NCBI GenBank assembly: GCA_013396525.1 | Contig: VWYX01000657.1 | Coordinates: 62,001 to 126,000, forward strand | Direction: 5' to 3' | Origin: Chaetorhynchus papuensis | Lineage: Eukaryota > Chordata > Aves > Passeriformes > Rhipiduridae | DNA length: 64,000 bases | Shown here: positions 14,361 to 24,420 of the stretch, piece by piece | Position numbering within the stretch: position 1 is the first letter of the stretch | How the letters are laid out: each line of letters opens with the position of its first letter | The notes under the pieces: generated by a model | Told to the model about the DNA's origin: nothing | Seen by the model: only the letters and a program-made list of their open reading frames with translations | Database searches by the model: none | Translations under genes and position numbers: made by a program

Positions 14361-14436
14361 TCTGAAAGGATACAGAACTTGATAAGGAAGTATCCTCCTC
14401 TGAAAGGATACAAACCCCTGATAGTGGGTTTCAGTA
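14361..14436. repeat. Diverged 38-bp tandem duplication
   Basis: The 14-mer TCTGAAAGGATACA occurs at 14361-14374 and again at 14399-14412, giving a 38-bp period. The rest of the two units shows weaker similarity, so the duplication is older than the 10-bp ones elsewhere. No coding frame crosses it convincingly. Confidence 0.7.
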
Positions 14437-14453
14437 TATTTATTTTAATTTTT

Positions 14454-14524
14454 CCATGGGAAACCCTAATTATTAATTGCTCTGTGCTGACACTGAATAA
14501 AGTTTTAGCAATAATAATCCATGG
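14454..14524. repeat. Interrupted inverted repeat with paired CCATGG ends
   Basis: CCATGG occurs at 14454-14459 and 14519-14524. Inside, ATTATTAATTGCT (14469-14481) can pair with AGCAATAATAAT (14507-14518) with a single bulged base, leaving a loop of about 25 nt. A nine-base unpaired segment on the left arm separates the two paired blocks. The overall size of about 70 nt is in the range of a microRNA precursor, but the stem is AT-rich and asymmetric, so a chance structure is at least as likely. Confidence 0.45.
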
Positions 14525-15269
14525 GAAATAAGACATTAATAATAAATTGGTTATACAGTACAGAGGGTTTATATATTGGAAAATATCCTCTATCATAAAA
14601 ATTAGGTTTTGTTGTTATCTGAAGAGACTGGCTAAAATTATTGATGCAGTATTAATAGTGCCAGAAAGTTGGAAACTGTAGGTAGGAAAAATACAAGAGA
14701 AAATAGGATGTTATCAGAGACCTTCAGGCTAGAAACCTGCCTTTGAATTCCTAAATGTGTGATAAGAGGAGTTATATAACATGTTTAAAACTCAATAAAC
14801 AAAGCCTGTCTGCTCAGGAAGCCAGAATTAGACCATTTGTTTCCTATAAGGAAGAATGTTTAAAGTTATTTCTCTATCAATGGCAAAACTATGAATAAAC
14901 CTAATGAAAAATATAGAATGTGTGGGAGTAAAGAATATGCTTGGCTATAACTCCACTTTTGTTTAACTGTAGAAGTATTGCTAGTTAAGAGTTCCTCTAT
15001 CTGACAATACTGCATCTGATAAGATAGCTCTCTATTCTGATCACCCACTGAGCAGGGAAAAAAGAAATGGGGCACTGGAAACAACCAACATCTTCCTGGT
15101 AGTCTAACCCCATTCATTTGATGAAAATCTCCAGAGAAGGAAATCCTCCTCAGCCAGCCTAGCAGTGCCCTGGTTAGCTGCTAATGCCTGTTGTAAGCCT
15201 ACCTGTGTCATGGGGAAAGTGGAGAGCTTTTGAAAAATTATCAGAGGTCATAACTTGGGTTTACAACAC

Positions 15270-15291
15270 TTTTTTTTTTTTTTTTTTTTTT
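15270..15291 (-). repeat. Poly(T) run, 22 T
   Basis: Twenty-two consecutive T residues, the longest homopolymer in the window. Read on the minus strand it is a 22-A tract that could be a retroposition tail, but no AATAAA signal is found in the adjacent minus-strand sequence and no target-site duplication was seen. It lies about 200 bases before the CpG island starting near 15495. Confidence 0.95.
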
Positions 15292-15494
15292 AAGCGAGTG
15301 AGAATAAGGGTCATGAATAGCTCAGACAATCAGCATTCAATCCTTCAAACACTTTATACTGCATCAAGTGGCCACTTTTGTTGTTCAAACACTGCTCAAG
15401 TACTCAAAGGCACTGTGTTTTGGATGAAAGGTATTCTTTTGCTTCCACCTCCTCCTTCTGCTACGAACACAACCTGAACAAGCCCAAGAGCACA

Positions 15495-16440
15495 TTCAGA
15501 TCGGTCCGTCACTCTGGGAGTGAGCTTTGCAGGGATCCCAGCCAGCCCGACGGTGGAGGGAGGAGAAGAGGCGTGACAAGGCCGGTCCCTCCCGGGTTAG
15601 CGCTCCTTCCGCTGGGGCTGAGCGAGGGAAGGACGAACGCGAACCAGCAGTGCACCCTTGGGGCAGTGGATGCAAACTACAGAGCCAGCTCGGGCCGGGA
15701 ATGCCGAGCCCTTCCCTTCCTGGGACACGGGAAGGGCTCCGCCGCACTTCTGCCTCCAGCCCTGTGTCCCCCAGGACGGAAAAGACAAGGAGATCCTGGA
15801 GCCAGCCAGGGGCTGGAGCACCCAGGAGAGGGGTGAGACACAGCCAGGCTCCTCTCGGAGACTGGCGAGAGGTCAGCGGCGCCGGGACACGGCAGGGACA
15901 GGCAGGGACACGGCAGGGACACGACAGGGACAGGCAGGGACACGGCAGGGACAGGGCAGGGACAGGCAGGGACACGGCAGGGACACGGCAGGGACACGAC
16001 AGGGACAGGCAGGGACAGGGCAGGGACACGACAGCGACAGGCAGGGACACGACAGCGACAGGCAGGGACACGGCAGGGACACGGCAGGGACAGGCAGGGA
16101 CAGGCAGGGACACGGCAGGGACACGGCAGGGACACGGCAGGGACAGGCACAACCGGACACACACAAAAAGAATTTTGATGGGAAGGCCTTGCAGGTATTT
16201 AAGACTCGTTAGAACTAGACCCAAAGCAGCCTGATCCAAGTTCCCAGTCAGGTAACTTTCCGAGGGCTCTGTAAATTGAAGTTTCCTGGGGAGCGTGCCC
16301 AGGCACGGTATCGGGGGAGCTGTGGGTGCCGCACTGGCACCGTCACCCATCACCCATCACCCCTCTCTGAGCAGCGCCCGGGCAAACACAGACAAGCCTG
16401 GCAAGGAAAATACCTACGAGGTCCTTGTCCGTCCGTGACT
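15495..16440. promoter_or_regulatory. CpG island containing a minisatellite
   Basis: CpG dinucleotides are dense from about 15500 to 16440, including clusters such as GACGAACGCGAACC and GGGCCGGGAATGCCGAG before the minisatellite and GCGCCCGGGC after it. The flanks are AT-rich and CpG-poor. The island is interrupted by the 25-unit array at 15884-16149, which itself contributes about one CpG per 11-bp unit. CpG islands in birds often mark promoters, but no first exon, TATA box or coding frame could be identified, so it may equally be an orphan island. A short CACCCAT-type repeat sits at about 16344-16364. Confidence 0.5.
15884..16149 (+). repeat. GC-rich minisatellite, 25 units of 10 or 11 bp
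   Basis: The array is made of 25 contiguous units: sixteen 11-bp units, mainly GGGACACGGCA with variants ending in CGACA or GGGCA, and nine 10-bp units, mainly GGGACAGGCA. The sizes sum exactly to 266 bases. Two consecutive copies of a 21-bp higher-order unit occur at units 14-17, marked by the variant GCGACAGGCA. The plus strand holds no T from 15874 to 16172, so no stop codon can occur in any of the six frames; this explains the long open frames here (up to 285 codons on the minus strand over 15496-16353, 235 on the plus strand), which are not evidence of a protein. Each unit brings a GGG run, giving strong G-over-C skew on the plus strand. Confidence 0.95.
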
Positions 16441-19400
16441 TCTTATCCCTTGGTTTTAACAAGATTTACAGCTCTCAGCAGACCGGAGTTAATGACGGGG
16501 TTACTCTTCCCAATGAATTGATAACCTGTGGTTTGAGAGCAACTGTTGAGCCTTAAGAAGTAATTCCATTAAAATAACTCCAGCTTTGTGTAAGATACAT
16601 GCCACTTTAGTTCCAACTTACACATACTCTTTAAACAGGAAAAAAAAAATCCACTCATTGCTTAAAATTTCCTACAGATTAATAATTGTTAGCCAAAAGG
16701 AGGATTTAACTTTGTTTCCAATACTAAATGGTATTTATAGAGATGCAGCAGGGATATGTGTGAGTCTATTGGGAGCACAGTAAGAGACTTATATCTACAA
16801 TTATTTGTTTCAGAATTTATTCAAATATTTTACCACTATCCATACTCTGACTGGAAAATAAATAAGAGGATGATACATTACTTACTTCCCTGTCAGTAAA
16901 TTAGAGAGTATTATCAACACAAGGATTTGTAAAGATCCGATAAAAGATGGTTTATGCTGGAATTCAGCTTTTGGATGTTTCAAGTTTGATGATGATTTTA
17001 TGACTGAGCCCTTAGAGATGCCGTAATGAAATTTAAAAACAAAAGAAGTTTTGCCCCAACATTTTTTGATCCATTTGAGACTGCTTCTAACTCTGATTTT
17101 TTTACAGCAAGATCGACTTCCTTCTGGAACTACTGTTATTTGGGAGGTTTAAAATGGATCTTAGTAGAGTTCTTACAGAATGTGAATATTACAATCTTAC
17201 CTACCCATGTTTTCTTACAACAGACAAAATCCCATGCAGAGTTTGATGGTTAACAGTAAGTTAGCTGAAAATTCTTATTTGCCCTGAAATTACTTTTGAA
17301 TCAATAATAAGCTAAAGAGATTTAGCTTGAAAAGTATGTTGCAGAGAGAGATTAAAACTGTCAAAAGATAGGAGCAGTCTTCAACCCAACAGCTCTGTGG
17401 GTGAGCTCTGATCTTTTATTTCTGCCTGTGGGCCTTTCACCTACTGTTGTACAGGGTGTTCCTCTGAGTGTGAGCACAGCAGCCAGGCTGGAGCACCAGA
17501 AGGAACTGTCAGTCCTTCTCAGCAGCACTGCTCCCCTTTGGCTTAATGTTCACTGCAACCAAAACTGCAGTTCTGGTGCCATATATACAGGAGGCCAGGC
17601 TGCATTTGCCTCTTCCTTCACCAGCACCCACTGAGCCAGGGCAGAACTCAGCTTTTCCAAAGCTCCTCTCCCCGGGCTGCACTGAGGCAGTGCCTCCACT
17701 CACTGCTGCAGTTACCCAGCCCTGTCCTGTGCGTGCAGCAGCAAAATGGCACAAACAGCCCCAGCCTCTTGGAGGGAAAGTCTTCTCCCACCCTGAAGCC
17801 ATTTCATTGCTGCCAGCCTCTTCTCTCTCCCCATCCCCTCATCTAATCTTACCTACTCTTGGCCTCAAGCTGGAACTGTGCAACATATCTAATACATAAA
17901 TCAGCAATAAACATTCCACTGTGATACCAGATCAAAGTTATAAAGAACTTAATAATTTCAGGGCCCACTGTACCCCTCAGCCAGTTCCACAGGTGCTGCA
18001 CCTCATCCTTGTACATCTCCCCTCTCCACAGCTACATGGGCTTCCCCTGGATAATCACTGCAGAGACCTAAATACTGAGACTTCAACATGTCAGGAAGTA
18101 TTAGATCAAAAGAAGAGAGTAAGAAATAAACTGACATTTTCCACACAATAAATAGCTTATCATTAGCATTATATAAAGTGTATGACAAACTTAATTTTGG
18201 AACTATTGACAAGAGCCTCAAAGTTAGTCTTTAATCATGAACATTTTCAAACTGGCTTTGAAAAGGAAAGTCTCTACTCTTGCTCTGGCACGTATGTTCT
18301 CAGTTTTAGACTTATTGTCACAGAAATTAACAAAATCACAAAGCTGATCTTCAGTCATCAACCAGGGGCTTTTTGTTTCTGTTTGAGCTGGTCAGACTTT
18401 AGAGTTACTTTGATTCATATCATGGAAAATCATTACTCAAATCCTTCCAATACTTCAAATGACACTTTCCATTGGATCCCAAGTTTGCCAAGGCTATGAG
18501 ATGAATCTGCTTTCTTTTAATGTAACACACTACATTGTAAAAATATAGAATTGAATGTTATTTGAAAACAGATTAAAACAGGCTAGAATTCCTGAGTAGA
18601 GAAACTTTGAGGTTGGAAAATCAGCTTAAAATAAAAGGATTTTTTACAGATCTACTCTCCAGTTAAATCATTGCTAGATGAAGCCTGGGCCTCAGTCATC
18701 CCTTCTAGTCTAACACATTTCCATGGATTCTTGGTTTCCTGCAAGCTTTTTCTGTTCTTTCTTGATTGTTGTACATGGAAAATGCCCTCTGCCATCACCT
18801 CTAAGGCTTGTCTGTGACCTGCACTCAGCTCTTCTGAGAGAGGCTCCCAATCCTGTTCTGCACTCCGCTCCCCTTTCTCGCTCTCTCCCAGTGCCTTCTG
18901 CTGCAGGGTACTGCAGGAAGCCCTCTGAGCTGAGAATGCACAGCTACTCCTCTGCAGGAGGATCCACTTTCCCACCCTGCTGGCCAGTTCCCCTGGAGCA
19001 GGGCAGGACCAGGACTCATCCTCTGACCCCTCTGGACCCTGCTGCACACAACACTGTGAACACCCAAACCAGACAGAGCATTAGGCCATCAGATATACAT
19101 AATATTATATACATATACACAATATCAAGCATGCTATGAAGAAAAACACATTAAAAGGGCTTAAAAACCTTCTCAAATAGGGCCACCCCTAATCAGATCT
19201 GAGGCCAACAGGACTTTCTTCACCTTTCCCAGTACGACCAATGCATGCTGACTGGAGCTGTTAGAAGCCCAGACTGCCAGTCTCTTGTACAGAGACACTG
19301 CCACTCTACTTGAGCTCTCAATTAGAATGATTTGAGTATTTACTTTTATTTGAAGATGTGATCAGGCATTTCCCAGAATGGGATCACTCTCCAATCTAAG

Positions 19401-20128
19401 TCTTCCTTTCCAACTAGGTTTATCTGTTTCCTGACTTTAAAACAAGCCCTAAGATCTGCAGACCACAGCTATGTAACTCAAAATACCAAAATAATACCCA
19501 AATCCTCTGAGCCTAAGACTGAGGGATCCAGAAATGGTTCCAAGGTAATGCAGCAACCAAGAAGCCAGTTTTCTGAAATTAATTGACAAGATCAAACCAG
19601 TATTTCTCACGTTTCAGAAATCAACAACCATATATAGCGCTCACTAAAAGTCAGAAGAGGCATGTGCACTGAAAGGTTCATGTCTTAAATGTAATCTTTT
19701 CTGGTTTTGAAAAATAGTCTGTAACTAACCAGCATTTACTCATAGAATATAAACCTCTTATCAGTTGCCTCTGAAACTAAGCTCACTGCACCCACTCGAT
19801 AGAAACGTCAGCATTTATAAAGGCTTACAAGACCAAAATCAATTGTTCATACCTATGTTCCAAATTGTGGAAAAAAAGAGTTTTCACTTCTAAAATTTTC
19901 ACCCTTTCAGTCTGATAATCAAGATTATTAATATGTTCCTGCTGGAATATTTTTTTTTACTCCTCTCCACTATTTTTTGGGGGACATTTCAATGGAGATA
20001 AATGCAGTTTTACATAAACTAACACCCAAGGAAAAAAATTAAACACACTTAGCACGTACATTATTTTGCTTAACCTATAGACTATGCTTAGCTACCGTGA
20101 AAGCCTCCTTTCATTTCATTTACTCTGG

Positions 20129-20161
20129 GAAGGAATAATACATTATTCCTTCATTATTCCT
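20129..20161. repeat. 24-bp near-perfect palindrome with a duplicated arm
   Basis: GAAGGAATAAT at 20129-20139 is the exact reverse complement of ATTATTCCTTC at 20142-20152, with only AC between them. The right arm is then partly repeated, because CATTATTCCT at 20141-20150 recurs at 20152-20161. The combination of an 11-bp stem and a direct copy of one arm suggests a local template switch rather than chance. Confidence 0.85.
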
Positions 20162-23100
20162 AACTGATCATCAAGTGCTCAAGGAACGAGCAGGCACTCA
20201 TAATTACTGAAAAAATAATTAAATACAAAATAAATATAATCATCTAGCACATGCAGACATCTCTGTTCTCCTCATATAGTTTCTAACACTTTGTATCAAG
20301 TCTCAAACCAGTCAGACCCCCACGCCTGTTCCACACCCCGGGCAGGGGCAGAGCCCTGTCCCCACCTCCTGTGCCCTCCACCCTGGCAGGAGCCAAGGCC
20401 AGCACAGCTTGGCCAGCAGCTGCCTCTCCATCAGCCCTTCAGCCCTGCCCCAAGGCTGCCACTGCGGACACTTCTGTGACTCCAACCCCAGTGTCACTCT
20501 GTTCTGTGTGTCCCTGAGGTACTGGTGGTGTGGCTGAGCTTGCTGAAGCTCCACGATTTGCTGGAAGCTCAGCTGTGCTTCTCACACTGCAACACCCACT
20601 GCTGGCAGTGGTAGAGGAACACGAGCAAAGAGCTGGATTTTCATCTCAGCGGTCACCAGTACATAAAGAGAATCCCATTAATAAAAATTTCACACATGTA
20701 GTGACATACAACTGAATCTAGAGTGCCATTAATATCTGTAACTGTGTATTTAGGGCAAAGTAATTTATTCTTATACTTAAGATAATGAGTCCTCCAATCA
20801 TTTTTATTTTCCGTTGCTACCAAACAGTAGAAATTCTCAATTCAGCACAAAATTGCTTATAATCTGGCCAAACAACTGAACATAAAGTGTCTCTTGGACA
20901 GAAGTTGGCTCCTTCATCACCTCTTTCTCTCTTTCAAGAGGAAACAGAACAGAGTTACTGAAAACATCTTCTAATAAATGGCACCACTTAAACATGTCAG
21001 AGCAGAGCTGATCAGTTTTATTAATTCCTCTACACTGTGGTTGGCCTCCTCCCTGTGTTACATTTCAATGCTGAATGCATTGCAACAAAGGCTATTTAGG
21101 GGAAAGAAATTGTATCACTGATAAACTTACTCCCTACTCATCCCCTTCAGTTCCCACCCCTTCATGGTTTTTTCCTTTGACTTGATGAAATCCCTTTACA
21201 ACCAACTCAACAGTGCCAATGAATGTGAAGCAAATTATTTTGAGAAGACTGTATAAGAACATAAACACAGTTGTCAAACCCCAAGACTCCTTTCTGAGCT
21301 CTTTAAAGTTTACAGGTCTTTCCAAACTCTACCGACATTGCCTGAAACGGCACAAAAATCCAGCCACCTGGAGTTGCTGCCAGGGCACAGTGGGGCATGT
21401 GAACTCTCCAGAATGCTGCTGTGGCCTTCGACAACAGCAAAGCATCTCTGGATGTGGGGTAGACAATATTGTGACACCACGTGAGTGCATGAAAGACTCT
21501 TTTCTGAATGCAAGATGTTCTTGTATTCTTAATCAAGTCACTTATCATCAAGCTGACTTGAACATCTCTTTACAGGGACGCTATTAGAGTCAGCTAAAGC
21601 AAAGGAACTATGATGAAGTATTATCAAAAGAACAGCAAAAGTGCTCTGTAAAATCTGCTTAATCTTAGGAAATCAAATCAAAGAACAGATCAGCAAATGA
21701 AACACCTTCAGTGCTTGCTAGCAGAAAAATTTATTATAAGCATCAGGTGAAGGAGGCAGAGTTTAATGGTCTTTTATCCTCCAGAAGAATAGAATCTCAG
21801 TTCCTTAATTTCCAGGCTGCTGGGGTTCATTGGCAGATAAGAGATATGTTTAGCAAAAGAGAGATGTTTCAATAGTTTCTTTCTACGCCAAGGGAAAAAA
21901 TACCTAGCAAAACTCAAAAACTTTCAGGGAGAGCACAGGAACCTTCTTTGCCTCTTCAAACATAAAATCAAACACTCCACCTCTAAATGTGTCTTGTCTG
22001 AGTTCTCACTTCCTGAAAATATTTAACATTATTTACCCGAAAGCCATCCCTGTACATTGTGATGCAGTGCAAAAACCCAAATATCCATTCCTTCTGCCCT
22101 AGGTAATACAAAATGTATTTCTTCTTATATGTCACATTTTTCCCTCCTACTTTAAAAAATGATTTTGTGAAGAACTGGAGAGACTGCTCCGTTCCATTAG
22201 CCCTTAAAATAATATCCAGTGCTTTGTGCAAGTGCAATTAAAAAAAAGATGAGTTCTGACACAAGCCTTATTTTTCATAATAGCAAGAGAAAATCTGAAA
22301 CTCAGATGGGTCTTGTTAGTGCTAAATGCACTCCTACTGACTCCAATTTGTTTTGTTCTATTAATTTATCATCTTACATTCGGAATGATTTCATAGTCTG
22401 CTAGGAAAAGGTCTCAGAAGCATGAAGCAGTGAGATAATAGAATGAAGATGCAGCTAACTGTGATGTTTCAGAGCTATTCGAGTACTATTTGTGAACACA
22501 CCATTATTCTAAACACAACCCTGCAGCTTTCTCTGCCTACAGCACACACAGCATTGTTTGGTAATAACAAATCTGACAGTCTCGGTGGGAAAACTCCGTG
22601 AGCCCCACACACACAAGCTTCCAACTCTTACTACAATTCAGCTGGAGAAGGCCTGTAATTTATTCATCTGTAATTGCTGTGTCTGCATTGATCAACTTTC
22701 TCACGTCTATTCAAATCAATCATTGAACAGAACATGCAGCAAAATAATGAACTCAGAGCAGTACAAAATGGCAAAGGTATTTGCTGATACTGTAATTCAG
22801 ACCTGGAACTGGGACTTAAGCTACACCATGAAGAGTTGTTATTTAGGCTGAAAGGCGTGATTTTTGAGACTTTTAGTGTGCTTCACTGATTTCAGGATTC
22901 TCAGGACTCGTGGCTTTCTTTTCATTGAAAAAATAGTAACGTCCTGCCTCATGCTTTTCTTATTTTATCTAATTAGAATTCCTGCCAGCTACCAGTAAAC
23001 AAAGGCCACGTGAGGGATACTCTGAAATATGGGTACCACTGCTTTCCAAGATAACAAACAAGTGTTCAGTAGCACTAGGAAAAATGTGCATTTACCTGTA

Positions 23101-24400
23101 GCCAGCGAGAGACACACAGGTTGAATATTGAATATTCTTCATGAACTTCTGCAGTGCTCACAGAAGAATCAATAACTACAAACCCAGTTACACCTTACTG
23201 AGCAGAGCTATAAAATTAAGAGCCCAAAGAAAAGAGCAGAACTGGTTTTCCAGGCAGTTTGGTTTTTTTTTTTCCCCTTTATTGACACCAGTGGTCAGCA
23301 AAGGCAATTCACTGGATGGCACAACTCCTTCTGAATTAGTAACACAATAAGCAACATTTCCACAATGCTCACAGGCTCTGATGCCAGAGACACTGCACCA
23401 GAATGACATTCAGCTGTGGGTTTAATGGAACTCCAGGCACTGAGAGAAAATCTCTGCTATTTACTGGTATCTTTGCAACACTTCAGTTGGGATTGTCATG
23501 CTCTGTACCCTCTCTTTTTGTTTAACTGTGATTTTTTAAAATTGTAATCTAAACTATGATTTTTGTCTCTTTCTTGGCACTGCTTTAACCCAGTAAAGGA
23601 CACATGAGGTTAAAAGAGGCTCCATGTCTGTGCACAGAGCTCCAGTGGGTGAGTCATATGTGCAGTGAGCTCCATTCATTTCTGCAGGAAATACTACCAA
23701 GGCTGCAAATATCTGCTTGTGCTGTGATACGTAGAGACTCATAAACTACTTTATCTGAACACAGTCTTTATATTGTTGTGAAAAATACAGGAACAGGAAG
23801 GTTAAAACCCAACTTGCTACCTGAGAAACACAACTGGGAAGTGCCTGGAGGCGTGATCATTGCAGAAAATTATTTCTATTTGGTGATTATTATGATGAAA
23901 ATTACTTACCCAAGGGTCATGCCTGACAAAAAAAAATCTGGAAGAGAGAAAAATTTAAACTTTTTTTCAGCAGAAAAAGTATTTCAAATTTCTGTGAAGT
24001 GTTTAAAACCAAAAGTCAATGCAGAAATTTGTTCTTTGGAGGAATGCCAGTCAAAGTAACACATGGAGGAGGCCAAAGCGTATTATTGATTAATACCAGC
24101 ATCCAACTTCAGTCCATGAAGCTGAAAATGCCCATGAACATCTCAGCTGTGTGCCAAGGACCCAGAGTCTCTAGGCTGCTGTGCTGAACCTTGAGGGAAA
24201 GCGACCTGAGCAAACTTCTGTCCTCCCACACCAGCAGACTCTTCCCTGGTAACTCCCCCGGGAATTTCAGGGCGTGAATTCCCACCAGGCTACAGCTGAA
24301 TGACACAAATGTACCTGGCCCTCACAGGATGAAGTGAGATGAACCCTCCTTTGCCAAGACATTGCTGTGAGCAGAACTGGATTTGTCTGAGTCACTGTGC

Positions 24401-24420
24401 TTTACCTTGGCTGAGGTAAA
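24401..24420. repeat. Small inverted repeat
   Basis: TTTACCT at 24401-24407 pairs with AGGTAAA at 24414-24420 around a six-base loop. It is minor and could be chance. Confidence 0.6.

Larger units (their letters stand above)
3546..15269. other. Long noncoding stretch without recognisable genes
   Basis: About 11.7 kb of unique, mostly AT-rich sequence. More GC-rich patches with short overlapping frames occur at about 9560-9860, 11800-12300 and 13780-14220. The 11851-12284 patch is open on both strands (140 codons plus, 119 codons minus) but neither product resembles a known family. No CR1, LTR, tRNA or other RNA gene was recognised. Small tandem duplications and hairpins in this interval are listed separately. 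It is compatible with intergenic or deep intronic DNA. Confidence 0.6.

Noticed and set aside
15270..15291. Poly(A) tail of a minus-strand processed pseudogene
   Set aside because: No AATAAA, no target-site duplication and no gene-like body were found next to the run.
15496..16353. Open frames of 285, 235, 184 and 161 codons around the minisatellite
   Set aside because: The array has no T on the plus strand, so stops are impossible in all six frames. The products are low-complexity Pro/Cys- or Gly/Arg/Asp-rich repeats without a domain. Openness here reflects composition only.
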